A program made the position numbers and the translations under genes. 64,000 nt of DNA from MVRV01 sp964469905 (GTDB lineage: Bacteria > Desulfobacterota > Syntrophia > Syntrophales > Smithellaceae), in NCBI GenBank assembly GCA_964469905.1, contig CAYXZW010000005.1, forward strand, positions 49,167-113,166, given 5' to 3'. The notes below the pieces were generated by a model, which worked only from the letters and a program-made list of their open reading frames with translations, was not told where the DNA came from and searched no databases. Below are positions 1 to 9,335 of the stretch, in pieces. Positions within the stretch are counted from its first letter, which is position 1; each line of letters begins with the position of its first letter.

Positions 1-85
1 CATCATTAATTAATTTTTTTCAGTAATTTATTGCCACTCGATGATAAATTTATTTTTACTATTTACTTTCCCGGCGGAGGCTGCG

Positions 86-1684
86 ATGAAAAAAGTTGTT
101 TTAATAATCAGTGTTTTTCTTTTATCGTTTATCTTGAGTTCTGCGGCTTTTTGCCAAACCCAAAATCCCCTCCTGGAAGAAGGCATCAAACAATACCAGT
201 CGGAAAATTATGAAGAAGCCATCGATATCCTGGAAAAGGTAAGAGAGCAGGATCCAAAATCTTCCCTGGCAGCCTTTTTTCTGGGGATGGCCTACAAACA
301 AACAATGACTTACGACAAAGCCGCCGCCAATCTGGAAGATGCTTTAAAACTCAAACCCGCCGTAAAAGAAGCCCTGGTGGAATGTGTCAATGTACTTTTT
401 CAATTAAACAAATTACAGGAAGCAAAGAAATGGATCAAAGTAGCGCAGGAACAAAACATTGATCCCGCCAATATTACTTTTTTAGAGGGAATGGTTTTAT
501 CGCGCGAAAGAAAGTATACAGAGGCTGTCGCCGCATTTGAAAAAGCAAAATCACTGGATCAGAGTTTAGCCCAGACCGTGGACTACCAGATTGGTCTGTG
601 TTACATGAACAGCAGAAAATATAAAAATGCCCAGGAACGTTTTAAGGCAACAGCATCCTTTGATCCCAAATCCGATCTGGCCGCCTACGCCCGCCAGTAT
701 CTGGAAGCAGTGGAAAACACGATTTTTTATACCCGGCCGGTACGTATTACTATCGGTCTTTCCGGTGCCTATGATGACAATCTGACCTCCAAGCCCCGCC
801 TGCAAAGCGTGGCCGGTTCTAACGACAGTCCCGGAAGCAATGTTTTCTCTCCTACTTTAAGAATTGAATATGCGCCCCTTTTTGACGGCCCCTGGCTTTT
901 TAACGCCCACTATGCAGCAATGGGTAGTTTCAATGAACGTTACGTTCACACCCGTGATTCCATCGTCAATACTTTTTCCGTCATCCCGGGCTATAATTTC
1001 GGCCGGTTTTCCTTAAGTATGCTGGGCAGTTATACCTACAGCTCCCTGCGGACGGATTCCGATGTTACGCCGGACGGCAACGCCGGCTATAAACGTTATC
1101 AGGATTATTACACCTTCGGGCCGATTGTAAAAATTATGCTATCGGAAAAGCAGATTCTGGAAACATTTGTCGGCTATGACAAGAAAAATTATTATAATCA
1201 AGTAATTACATCTACAGCACAATTTGCCGACAACCTGCGTGACGCCGAGGGATTCCGGGCTTATTTAAGCTGGGCCTGGTTTTTTAGCAACAATGCTTTT
1301 ATTAATTTACGTTATGAAGCGGCCCGGGAAGCAACCAACGGTAGTTATTGGGACAACAGCTTAAACCGTCTATCCGCCAGTATGGTTTTACCGGTTTTGT
1401 CGGATGATCTGGTTCAGAAAATCGGTTTCATGTACGTGCAACTTACGGGTGGCTTCACCGCGCAGGATTACACTTACCCGCAGCCATACACTGCTTTCGA
1501 TGGATCGGCAAGATCAGGCCGCAGAGAAGACAGAATGTATAACGGCTCTGTCGGCTTAAACTGGGACATATCGAAAAACTGGACATGCACTCTGCAATAT
1601 GCACGTATCATTTCAGACTCCAATATTCCTGTTTATGAATATACCAAAAATCTTTACACAATGGGAGTGGAGTTTAAGTTTTAG
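86..1684 (+). CDS. Secreted TPR protein with C-terminal outer-membrane beta-barrel
   Basis: The product is 532 residues. A signal peptide (about 1-23, ending AFC) is followed by several tetratricopeptide-like helical repeats (about 28-210). The rest alternates aromatic and polar residues in beta-strand style and ends in phenylalanine (FKF), as outer-membrane barrels do. The ATG at 86 is chosen over an in-frame ATG at 41 because GGCGGAGG lies 5 bases upstream of 86 and the signal peptide begins there. The FecR-domain gene follows after 52 bases in the same direction, so the two are probably co-transcribed. TPR-barrel proteins of this kind may help assemble or export a surface protein; that role is inferred. 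The exact family was not identified. Confidence 0.75.
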   Translation: MKKVVLIISVFLLSFILSSAAFCQTQNPLLEEGIKQYQSENYEEAIDILEKVREQDPKSSLAAFFLGMAYKQTMTYDKAAANLEDALKLKPAVKEALVECVNVLFQLNKLQEAKKWIKVAQEQNIDPANITFLEGMVLSRERKYTEAVAAFEKAKSLDQSLAQTVDYQIGLCYMNSRKYKNAQERFKATASFDPKSDLAAYARQYLEAVENTIFYTRPVRITIGLSGAYDDNLTSKPRLQSVAGSNDSPGSNVFSPTLRIEYAPLFDGPWLFNAHYAAMGSFNERYVHTRDSIVNTFSVIPGYNFGRFSLSMLGSYTYSSLRTDSDVTPDGNAGYKRYQDYYTFGPIVKIMLSEKQILETFVGYDKKNYYNQVITSTAQFADNLRDAEGFRAYLSWAWFFSNNAFINLRYEAAREATNGSYWDNSLNRLSASMVLPVLSDDLVQKIGFMYVQLTGGFTAQDYTYPQPYTAFDGSARSGRREDRMYNGSVGLNWDISKNWTCTLQYARIISDSNIPVYEYTKNLYTMGVEFKF

Positions 1685-1736
1685 ACAGTTGGGGACGACA
1701 ATAAATTAAGATACAATTTTTCTGGGGAGACAAAGT

Positions 1737-4700
1737 ATGAAAAGACAACCCTTGATTAAAGCAAAACATTACATCGCAGCATTGTTAGCCCTATTGCTGC
1801 TGATTCCCTGGGCAGCACTGGCGGCGCCGGTGGGTAAAATTACCAATATTGCCGGCAATGTGGATATTACGGTCAAGGGAAAAGCCGCCCGTAGCGTTAA
1901 TCTGGGCGATGCTGTTAATGTCGGCGACTTTATCCGCACCAAGAGCAAATCCAGAGTGGAAATAACTTTTAAGGAAGACAATGTATTGCGACTGGCGGAA
2001 AACAGCCGGGTGGGCATCACGGAATACATGTCCGGCGAAAAACAGAATTCCAGCGTCTTCAATCTTTTTCGGGGGAAAATACAAAACATAGTTAAATCCG
2101 TCGGCATACCCGGCGGCCGCTACGAAGTCCACACACCGACATCTGTCTGCGGTGTCCGCGGCACCCATTTCTTTAACTTTTATCTGGCCGGTGCGTCCGG
2201 ATCAATATTCTCGGAAGGTTCCGGCTACGGTTACAGCAAGAACAATCCCGGTGATGTTAAATCGATAGCTGCCGGTCAGGGCATGTTTGTACCCAGTGCG
2301 ACACTGGGTGCACAATTAAGAGCTGTTACTAACAAGCAGATCGATGAAATGAAGAATGCCACGGAAATATCGGGAGGCTCCGGTGATTCCGGCGGTGGTT
2401 CCGGCGGCTCTGGTTCTTCGGGCGGTTCGGGCGGTTCCGGCGGCACTGGTGATCTCGCTGGTGGAGGCGACCAACCTCCTCCACCGCCACCGCCGCCTAC
2501 AAATCCACCGGTGACGCCGCCGGTAATAGTGATACCGCCGGTTGTAAATACAGCTGCGCTGAATCTAACCATAACACCAGCCGGCAATTTTACTCATAAA
2601 ATTGATGAAGGCGGCACAATCACCGGCACAACAACGGACAACACCGTTTATACTCTCACCTTAGCGGGAGGACAATCCCCCAGCGGCAGTGGCTATGATT
2701 ATCCGGGGGCGGCATTAATCGACGGTACAATCGCATCCGGAACTGCCGTGAGCTCAGGAGTGTCCGGCTATATGATGGGTCTTCCCAATGCTTATGTTTC
2801 AGCCACCAGTGCCAGCGCGCTCCTCTCCGCAATTTACGTCAACAGCGACGGGGGGGCAGGCTTTTTGCTGGGCACCGGCTCCGCCAACATTTATCCCACT
2901 ACCTTTAGCGGCGCCGGCGTCGCCGTTAAATATACTGCATTTGCCTCAACATCTCTCACACCTTCCACGCTGGCGGCGAACATTGTTGTCGATACCGGTG
3001 CCCCGCTATTGGGCGATGTCTATTTGACTCCGAATTATGTATATCTAGGTTGCACCACCGGCGGTTGCCAACAAAATAGTCAGAGCGAATCCCGACGCAT
3101 TGCCGTTAACGGAGGCGGTGTAATCGGCGTTTGGGGCAGCTATGGCATCAACGGTACTTATTACAACAGCGGCGTCACCAGTTTTACCAATAAACAGGTA
3201 ATATATTACGATTCAGTCAAAAAAATAGTGCGTTACAGCACAAACTATTCCGGTGCGGTGTCCGGGCAAGACGTAAGCATCAGCGGCGACTTCCTCGAAA
3301 TGAGCACTCTTTTCAAAGGCAATTCGACGCTGAATCATTTTGGCTATTACGCCGGCGCCACATATACATCCATCAGCAGCGGCACTTTCAATCTTTTACC
3401 GATGGCTTTTGCCAACGTGATTGAAGACTCACTGAGCGACTTCGGCGGCGGCGTTATGGGATCAACAGCCAGCCTCTGGACCAACGCCTCTGTTACTACA
3501 ACCATAATGGGGTCAATTTCCGCCCCCTGTTTCGGCGGTGGTTGCGTTTCCCCCCTCAGCAATTATAATGTTCGTTCCGGCCCCTGGCAGAGTTATAATT
3601 ACCGTGCCGGTTCCGGCTACTTAACCAATGACTCCGGAGGCGCCTATAAAGGTTATGCCAATGCCCAGTTGCTGATGCTCTCCCCCTACACGTTCAGTAC
3701 GGATGCCCTCGCTCTCTATGCGGACGCATCCGGCAATATCGGCATTTTGCGGGGCAATATTCCCGGCGATTTCTATCAGTATGCCGGCGGCTATAAAGCC
3801 GAAGGCGTTTTAAACCGCATTGAAATCGGAACAGGTACAGCAATAGTGGCAAGTACCTTTGTTTCTTCCGGAACCAACAGCGGCGCATATGAGTTAAACA
3901 TCTCCGGAGGAACGTATGCTAATTTGCTCAGCGGGGGACCGACATTAACCATAAATAATCATAAAACCGGATTAAATTCTCAATGGATTGGTTTCAAGGA
4001 TTACACCACTCTCGGAGTAGGTAAGAACGTTTTGTCGGGCACTTACGATACTGCGTACAGCCCCCTGGGGGATGCTGTTTTCAGTTATTATCGCCAGTTA
4101 GTAGGCGCAGGAGGAGGCGCGGCGGACATTGCAGCATCAGAGAGCTTTGTCTATACACAAATTAATGCCTCTAGCGCTTGGACGGCAGCACTGGGTGGCT
4201 ATTTCCAGGGCGATATAGCCGGCGCCGCCACTAATTGGCTATCGGCATCAACTTCTGTTTTCGGCGGGGCAGTGAAGGGTGTCTTCAGTCCGTCCGCCGC
4301 CGGTACCTGGCAGGCAACCGCTCTGAGCACGATAATCGAAACAGCAAAATTCATCGATATGGCCTCCACAGCCGCAGGGCGGGCCAGTCTGGCCGCTTTA
4401 AACATTCCTTATGTGAATGTGGCCTCGGCGGATTTAAGCGGTTCCCGCTTTACCCAAACAGGTGATTCCTTGAGCGTGAACATGACGGGCGTAAAATTCT
4501 ATGCCTATTCCACCGGCGAGGTGCCGAAAATCTTTGCTACCGGAAATGTTACGGGAAATTACGATGCAATTACCCTCTCCTCCCCCCCCTTACCCGGAGC
4601 CGTAACTTTGACAAGCAGTAACAAAACAAACTTGTCGAGCTTGTCCGCTACATTCACGCCCAAGGTTTGGGATACAGGTACCGGAAAATGGGCGGCAACA

Positions 4701-4847
4701 GTATCAGGTTCAGGTGCGCTTACATCTCCGTCAACCGGTATTTTAATCAATGGTGGCGCCGCTGGTTTACTTAACGGCGGCAGTGGAGGCAGTTCCGGCT
4801 CCTATACAGGTACTGCATCCGGAACAGTAAGGCCGGGGGCAATTTAG
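1737..4847 (+). CDS. Large secreted FecR-domain protein with Gly/Ser and Pro linker
   Basis: The product is 1036 residues. A clear signal peptide (1-29, ending ALA) is followed by a FecR-type domain (about 32-165), with the typical stretches VGDFIRTKSKSR, LAENSRV and TSVCGVRGTHF. A Gly/Ser-rich linker (about 213-243) and a run of eight prolines come next. The remaining 770 or so residues are rich in Gly, Ser, Thr, Ala and Tyr and lack recognisable catalytic motifs, as in adhesin or passenger-like surface proteins. GGGGAGA lies 6 bases upstream of the ATG. The neighbouring TPR-barrel gene suggests a secretion or assembly partner (inference). No anti-sigma partner or sigma-factor gene is adjacent, so a FecR signalling role is less likely. 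Confidence 0.7.
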   Translation: MKRQPLIKAKHYIAALLALLLLIPWAALAAPVGKITNIAGNVDITVKGKAARSVNLGDAVNVGDFIRTKSKSRVEITFKEDNVLRLAENSRVGITEYMSGEKQNSSVFNLFRGKIQNIVKSVGIPGGRYEVHTPTSVCGVRGTHFFNFYLAGASGSIFSEGSGYGYSKNNPGDVKSIAAGQGMFVPSATLGAQLRAVTNKQIDEMKNATEISGGSGDSGGGSGGSGSSGGSGGSGGTGDLAGGGDQPPPPPPPPTNPPVTPPVIVIPPVVNTAALNLTITPAGNFTHKIDEGGTITGTTTDNTVYTLTLAGGQSPSGSGYDYPGAALIDGTIASGTAVSSGVSGYMMGLPNAYVSATSASALLSAIYVNSDGGAGFLLGTGSANIYPTTFSGAGVAVKYTAFASTSLTPSTLAANIVVDTGAPLLGDVYLTPNYVYLGCTTGGCQQNSQSESRRIAVNGGGVIGVWGSYGINGTYYNSGVTSFTNKQVIYYDSVKKIVRYSTNYSGAVSGQDVSISGDFLEMSTLFKGNSTLNHFGYYAGATYTSISSGTFNLLPMAFANVIEDSLSDFGGGVMGSTASLWTNASVTTTIMGSISAPCFGGGCVSPLSNYNVRSGPWQSYNYRAGSGYLTNDSGGAYKGYANAQLLMLSPYTFSTDALALYADASGNIGILRGNIPGDFYQYAGGYKAEGVLNRIEIGTGTAIVASTFVSSGTNSGAYELNISGGTYANLLSGGPTLTINNHKTGLNSQWIGFKDYTTLGVGKNVLSGTYDTAYSPLGDAVFSYYRQLVGAGGGAADIAASESFVYTQINASSAWTAALGGYFQGDIAGAATNWLSASTSVFGGAVKGVFSPSAAGTWQATALSTIIETAKFIDMASTAAGRASLAALNIPYVNVASADLSGSRFTQTGDSLSVNMTGVKFYAYSTGEVPKIFATGNVTGNYDAITLSSPPLPGAVTLTSSNKTNLSSLSATFTPKVWDTGTGKWAATVSGSGALTSPSTGILINGGAAGLLNGGSGGSSGSYTGTASGTVRPGAI

Positions 4848-4873
4848 AACTTCTTATATCTGCCACTTAACGC

Positions 4874-4903
4874 AAGAAGGCGCGTTTCCTAACGCGCCTT
4901 CTT
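4874..4903 (+). terminator. Rho-independent terminator after the FecR-domain gene
   Basis: A perfect 13-bp stem (AAGAAGGCGCGTT / AACGCGCCTTCTT) with a 4-base loop starts 26 bases after the stop codon. It is followed by a modest T-rich tail. Confidence 0.75.
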
Positions 4904-5274
4904 TGTTTGATGTCATTCCGTACTCGATACGGAATCCATTATTATAATGAATGGTTCCCCGCCTTCGCGGGGACGACGTCTGGATACCGTCCTTCGACGT
5001 ATGACGACTTTTTGCCGGTTTAATATTTTTGTTATTACAGACAAGTTGCCTTGGCGAGAGAGCAAAGCGAACGAAGCAATCTCAAAATCTTTTGAAAATA
5101 CTGGATTCCCGCCTTTGCGGGAAGGACAATGAAGAGATTTTATTTTTGCGTTTTTAGTCTTTAGTCTTCGGCCTTCAACGGCATTCCCAGGCATGCGCCG
5201 GGGTTCCCTTACGGTCTTCTACCTTCTACCTTCTACCTTCTACCTTCAGCCTTCAGTCTTCAGCCGTATTTAAT
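4904..5274. repeat. Intergenic block of dispersed palindromes and a heptamer tandem repeat
   Basis: No gene is supported in this stretch. It holds short hairpins: ATTCCGTA/TACGGAAT near 4915-4936, CCCCGC/GCGGGG near 4963-4976, and CCCGC/GCGGG near 5108-5121. A segment CTGGATACCGTC(C/T)TTCGACG near 4979-5000 recurs at 56409-56430. At 5214-5262 there are seven consecutive heptamers of the form accttct/accttca/gccttca/gtcttca. Related CTTCAGCCTTCA fragments occur at about 15570-15590 and 27450-27495. Confidence 0.7.
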
Positions 5275-6204
5275 TTACAACAGTCTCTCGGCCCCCACCG
5301 TCTTCACCGTCGTCTTAATTACGCCGGCCGGTTCGCGGACAAAAACAATCATAAAAGGTATCATCGCGTTGGGCATAAGCTTGTCGTTGGCATTGTTGCC
5401 GCCTTCCGGCCTGGCCAGTTTGGTGATAATGGCCTCTTCCGGCAATGATGTTAATTCTTCATCGGTCAGAACATTGCCGGCATAGGTATCACGTTCGCCC
5501 AGCACCACCGAATAAGCATCAACGATTTCACCTTTGATGACTATCCGCGAAATGGGATAGTCGGCCTGATTCACCGCCGTACCTTCGACAATACGTATTG
5601 GCCCCAGAATATAGTTATTCACCATCCGCTGCCTGATGTCCTGCAACTTGACTTGACTTACAACAATCTCGGGGCGGGCAGGCTCTTTGATGCCTATATC
5701 AACATATTGATTAACAACTTTCAGCAAACGGTCTCCCATTTGCGGAAAAATATAAATATAAATGATTGCCGGTATGACAACAACTGCCGCCAGAATCCAA
5801 ACGGTAATCGCCAGCACCCTCCAGAAGCCCTTACGCGGAGGCTTATCTGGCTTCTGTTCATCATCTTCCACCGCCAGCTCAAAGGCCAGATTACTTGCAT
5901 CTTCTCTGTTTTCTTCAGCGAATAGCTTTGCTTCCTCCAACCTCAATTCTCTATCCGGGCCGCTCTTCGCTTTCATGACACCGTCGAGAAAAAGGGCGGC
6001 ATCTTCATCACTACCGGAACCCGAAGCTCCCGCCGGCATATTTTCCTCTGTCATAAATTGCTGCGGGCCGCGCTTGACATTCTGCGGGCTGTCCTGAAAG
6101 AAAACGTGCTGACAATGGCTGCACCGCATCCATACGCCATCCCCTTCCATCAGAGCATCATCAAAACGAAATTTCGTCCGGCATTGTCTGCATTGAATGA
6201 TCAT
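5275..6204 (-). CDS. Zinc-ribbon (MJ0042-type) membrane protein with DUF3426-like domain
   Basis: The product is 309 residues. The N-terminus carries two CxxC pairs (C5/C8 and C28/C31) in the MJ0042 zinc-ribbon pattern. An acidic linker is followed by one transmembrane helix (about 128-153) and a soluble domain of the DUF3426 type. Such proteins are common in proteobacteria and have no settled function. The gene lies 17 bases downstream of hpt in the same direction, so the two are probably co-transcribed. The ATG at 6204 is preceded by AAGGGA. Confidence 0.75.
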   Translation of the reverse strand: MIIQCRQCRTKFRFDDALMEGDGVWMRCSHCQHVFFQDSPQNVKRGPQQFMTEENMPAGASGSGSDEDAALFLDGVMKAKSGPDRELRLEEAKLFAEENREDASNLAFELAVEDDEQKPDKPPRKGFWRVLAITVWILAAVVVIPAIIYIYIFPQMGDRLLKVVNQYVDIGIKEPARPEIVVSQVKLQDIRQRMVNNYILGPIRIVEGTAVNQADYPISRIVIKGEIVDAYSVVLGERDTYAGNVLTDEELTSLPEEAIITKLARPEGGNNANDKLMPNAMIPFMIVFVREPAGVIKTTVKTVGAERLL

Positions 6205-6221
6205 TCCCTTACCTCTGCCTG

Positions 6222-6746
6222 TTACTGTTTGAGAATATAAACTTCCGGCAAAAATCTTGCCTGTTCGTCAAAATCAAGTCCATAGCCAACTACAAACACG
6301 TCCTCTATGGTAAACCCGACATAATCGGCTTCAAAGGAAACTTTTCTTCTTTTGGGTTTGTCTAAAAAAGCGCAGACGCGAAGTGTGTGCGGATTTCTTT
6401 CTTTCAACCAATTGACCAGATAGGTCAAAGTCAGGCCCGTATCAACAATGTCTTCCACAATCAGGACATCCCGGCCCTTGATTGATGTTTCGATGTCTTT
6501 GGTCAGGACTACTTTACCTGCGCTTGCCTGCCCTGCGCCATAACTGGCTACCCGGACAAAATCAACCGTACAGGGAATTGCGAGCTCCCGGATTAAGTCA
6601 GCCATGAAAATAAACGCGCCCTTAAGAACACCAATAACTATCAATTCACGGCCTTTGTAATCAATTGAAATCTGACCGGCCAGCTCCCTGACCCTCTGCT
6701 CAATTGCGTCCCGGGAAAAAAGGATTTCTTTGTTCATCTTGTCCAT
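6222..6746 (-). CDS. hpt: Hypoxanthine phosphoribosyltransferase
   Basis: This purine-salvage enzyme transfers the phosphoribosyl group of PRPP to hypoxanthine or guanine in the cytoplasm. The 174-residue length is normal for the family. The PRPP-binding loop VEDIVDTGLT is intact at about 97-106, and the C-terminal VGFTIEDVFVVGYGLDF segment matches the family. An AAGGGA site lies 9 bases upstream of the ATG at 6746; a second in-frame ATG three codons later is possible. The zinc-ribbon DUF3426 gene follows closely. Confidence 0.92.
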   Translation of the reverse strand: MDKMNKEILFSRDAIEQRVRELAGQISIDYKGRELIVIGVLKGAFIFMADLIRELAIPCTVDFVRVASYGAGQASAGKVVLTKDIETSIKGRDVLIVEDIVDTGLTLTYLVNWLKERNPHTLRVCAFLDKPKRRKVSFEADYVGFTIEDVFVVGYGLDFDEQARFLPEVYILKQ

Positions 6747-6812
6747 TAAACAATTCCCTTAGATTAATTGGCGATACATTAGCCAAAATATGAGTTCCCT
6801 GTCAACAGGAAA

Positions 6813-7625
6813 TCAAAAATACTTCCGGTAGGTGGCGACAAATTGCCTCACATTGCCCATAACCAGCTCTTCGGCCGCAGCTATTTCCTGAGCATTGGTG
6901 AAAGTGGAGGAAAGGCTCAGGAAGATTTTATTCAGGGGGGAAATAGCACTGCCGAATTTTTCGTAGTCAATATAACTGATCATGTAATGGGAGCCGTCAA
7001 AATAATACTTGCCCAACCGGTTGGTATCTTCCGACCGGAAAGGCCAGTTAATTTTCCAGTGATAATACTCCCGGGCAATATTTCTCAGCGCTTCATTTTC
7101 AAAAACTTCCGGCTTGAGCTCCTCTCCAATTTTATCAGCGATCAGGCGAAAATAATCAACGACCAGATCAATATCCGTCAGGCAAAGACCATAAAGATAC
7201 CAGTCTTCAATTATTCTGAGTAAAATCTGCGCCTGATTGGCGGGAATAAAATGATGACTCGGACAGAGATGCCCGGCACATGTCTCCTGCCCGTAAAAAG
7301 AACCGGCGCGCAAATCCAAACCGGAATTCTGCATAGGGTGCAACAAACAGCCGACTTTCTTTTCCGCCACATCGAGAAAACCAAGATACTCGCAGCAGTA
7401 AATCACTTCATATCTTTTCGTACAATCTTCCGCCGCAAGTGTGGCTTCGGCATAGCATTTGATGTCGTCTGAATTTTTCACCATACTGCGGAAACGCTCT
7501 GTGCGCGCACGCAATCGCCGCGTAAGCGACTCGCGGGAACTGTCCACATAATTGTAAAGGCCGCAGCAGGCACCACAGGATTTCTGTTCGTCAGGCTGAC
7601 AAAGAACAACCAAATTATCATTCAT
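6813..7625 (-). CDS. Cysteine-rich YkgJ-like putative metal-cluster protein
   Basis: The product is 270 residues with no signal peptide. Cysteines cluster in the N-terminal half: CGACCG (17-21), single cysteines near 55-70, a CC pair, GCLLHP, then CAGHLCPSHH. This spacing resembles YkgJ/CxxCxxCC-type zinc- or iron-binding proteins. The C-terminal half has no recognised motif. The family assignment is tentative and the function unknown. It is divergently placed from nothing and lies between purU and hpt, all on the same strand. Confidence 0.55.
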   Translation of the reverse strand: MNDNLVVLCQPDEQKSCGACCGLYNYVDSSRESLTRRLRARTERFRSMVKNSDDIKCYAEATLAAEDCTKRYEVIYCCEYLGFLDVAEKKVGCLLHPMQNSGLDLRAGSFYGQETCAGHLCPSHHFIPANQAQILLRIIEDWYLYGLCLTDIDLVVDYFRLIADKIGEELKPEVFENEALRNIAREYYHWKINWPFRSEDTNRLGKYYFDGSHYMISYIDYEKFGSAISPLNKIFLSLSSTFTNAQEIAAAEELVMGNVRQFVATYRKYF

Positions 7626-7684
7626 AATATATTTTGACTTTTCCTTACATTTTTTCAGATTCGCTATTAATCACGTACAGATCA

Positions 7685-7808
7685 ATACCATTCCGATTTT
7701 CCAGGATAACGCGGCGGCAAGGAGGAGGCGCCGGAGGCGTATATGCAAATACGTTGAGGACGCCGACGACGCAGCCAACAAAGTTAGCCGAAAAAAGCGG
7801 GATGGTAT
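7685..7808. repeat. MITE-like inverted-repeat element, copy A (124 bp)
   Basis: Imperfect terminal inverted repeats (ATACCATTCCGATTTT at 7685-7700 against the complement of 7793-7808, two mismatches) bound a GC-rich core. The core has a central GGCGTAT...AATACGTT palindrome flanked by GGCGCC/GACGCC arms. The core matches copies at 8754-8902 (opposite orientation) and 35616-35764. The element lies just past the purU stop codon. Confidence 0.75.
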
Positions 7809-7814
7809 AGTCCG

Positions 7815-8672
7815 TCACTCAAAGACGATGGTCTTCGCCCCGTACACCAGTATTTTATTCTCCAGATGCAGGCGCAAAGCGCGCGCAAGCACTATTCTTT
7901 CCAGATCTCTGCCTTTGGTTTGAATGTCGGCAATTGTATCGCGATGACTGATTTTAATTACATCCTGTGCAATAATCGGTCCTTCATCAAGAGTTTCCGT
8001 TACATAATGTCCGGTAGCACCGATAATCTTCACGCCCCGGTCATAGGCCTGCTGATAGGGATTTCCCCCGGCAAAAGCCGGCAAAAAAGAATGATGAATA
8101 TTGATGATCTTATGGGGATAAACCTTAAGAAATTTTCCGGTCAGGATTTGCATGTAGCGCGCCAGTACAATCAGGTCTATCTTCATCTCCTGCAACAGCT
8201 GAATCTCGAGCTTTTCTAGCCTCGCCTTATTTTGCGCCGTAACAGGAAAATGAAAGAATTTCAGTCCTAATTGTTCCACCGACTCGCGGGCATCAAGATG
8301 ATTGCTGATTACCAGGGGTATTTTAACGTTAAATTCACCCAGCCGATGCCGTAAAATCAAATCATGCAGACAATGGGGATGTTTGGATACGAAAACAGCC
8401 ATCCGGGGCACATAATCGGTAAAGTGCAACTCCCATTTCATGGCAAACTGGGCGGCAAGCTCAGCAAATGCCACCGGAATTTCCTCGCGGCCAAGCGAAA
8501 AGCCTTGCAGTTCCCACTCAATCCGCATAAAAAATATTTTTCCTCTCTTGGAGGTGTGCTGGTCGGCATGAACTATATTGCCGTTGTTCTGAAAGATGAA
8601 ATTGGATAATCTGGCTACAAGACCTTTACGATCCGGACAGGACAAAAGCAAAATCGCGTGAACATCACTCAT
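7815..8672 (-). CDS. purU: Formyltetrahydrofolate deformylase
   Basis: PurU hydrolyses 10-formyl-THF to THF and formate, balancing one-carbon pools. The 285-residue product has an N-terminal ACT domain (about 5-80, LLLSCPDRKGLVARL) and a formyltransferase-fold domain (about 88-285). The family signatures HHSFLPAF, GVKIIGATGHYVT and LDEGPIIAQ are present, including the catalytic Asp in the DEGP segment. The length matches the family. The ATG at 8672 is followed directly by the ACT start. It is probably monocistronic, with repeat elements on both sides. Confidence 0.93.
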   Translation of the reverse strand: MSDVHAILLLSCPDRKGLVARLSNFIFQNNGNIVHADQHTSKRGKIFFMRIEWELQGFSLGREEIPVAFAELAAQFAMKWELHFTDYVPRMAVFVSKHPHCLHDLILRHRLGEFNVKIPLVISNHLDARESVEQLGLKFFHFPVTAQNKARLEKLEIQLLQEMKIDLIVLARYMQILTGKFLKVYPHKIINIHHSFLPAFAGGNPYQQAYDRGVKIIGATGHYVTETLDEGPIIAQDVIKISHRDTIADIQTKGRDLERIVLARALRLHLENKILVYGAKTIVFE

Positions 8673-8753
8673 ATTATGGCCTTATTTTCACTGGTTAATA
8701 TCTCTTTCTTGATTTATAGAAGGATTAAGTTTGCAGGTCAAGCTTAAAAATGC

Positions 8754-8902
8754 TAATAACAGCCCGCTTTCCTTGTCTAACTTCGTTGGCACAGCCTGCC
8801 CCGGTGCAGGCCGGGGTCGTCGGCTTCCTCAACGTATTGATAATACGCTTACGGAGCGTCCTCCTTGCTGCCTCGTTATCCTTTGAAAGCGGGCTGGTAT
8901 AA
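8754..8902. repeat. MITE-like inverted-repeat element, copy C (149 bp)
   Basis: Terminal inverted repeats CAGCCCGCTTTC (8760-8771) and GAAAGCGGGCTG (8885-8896) are perfect over 12 bp and extend to 8754 and 8902 with two mismatches. The core is homologous to copies A and B but lies in reverse orientation. Like copy B it carries a CCCCGG/CCGGGG hairpin insert that copy A lacks. Confidence 0.8.
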
Positions 8903-8942
8903 AACCAAGCCACCTGTTAAGACAAGTGGAGACTGGAAACAA

Positions 8943-9335
8943 ATGAAATCAATTGAGGAAATAGTTCTTCCCAACGGGCTGAAGTTAAACATTTTCGATT
9001 TGTCGCGGGAGATTGCCGCCAATACGGTAAAAGTTGAAATAGCTTTTAAAATCGACATCAGCTTGAAGGAATCTTTCTTCTTAACGCCGGCTGATTATCA
9101 GCAGGTAAAAAAACACTTCGGCGATAAGCTTGCTTACGAACGTACAATGGAAAGAGCGTACATGAAGAAAGAAAAAGGAGCTGAGGTCCGCGACGAATTG
9201 ATTAATAACTTTAAAAATAATTCACTCTCTTACGTCGGCGTGGATAATTTTGCCGAAAAGTTTGCTCTATCGCTGCTCAAAGACATCAAAAAAAATCCTT
9301 ACAAGTATCAATGCAAAGCAGATAACCAAACATGA
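8943..9335 (+). CDS. Small conserved-looking protein translationally coupled to radical SAM gene
   Basis: The product is 130 residues, cytoplasmic and charged. The ATG at 8943 is preferred to upstream in-frame starts because GGAGA lies 10 bases upstream and the earlier codons fall inside repeat copy C. Its TGA overlaps the ATG of the next gene (ATGA at 9332-9335), which implies translational coupling with the radical SAM protein. No motif was recognised. A small partner or accessory role for the radical SAM enzyme is plausible but unproven. Confidence 0.7.
   Translation: MKSIEEIVLPNGLKLNIFDLSREIAANTVKVEIAFKIDISLKESFFLTPADYQQVKKHFGDKLAYERTMERAYMKKEKGAEVRDELINNFKNNSLSYVGVDNFAEKFALSLLKDIKKNPYKYQCKADNQT

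Noticed and set aside
4913..5194. Short reading frames in the repeat block after the FecR gene
   Set aside because: They are made of palindromic repeats and have no coding signature.
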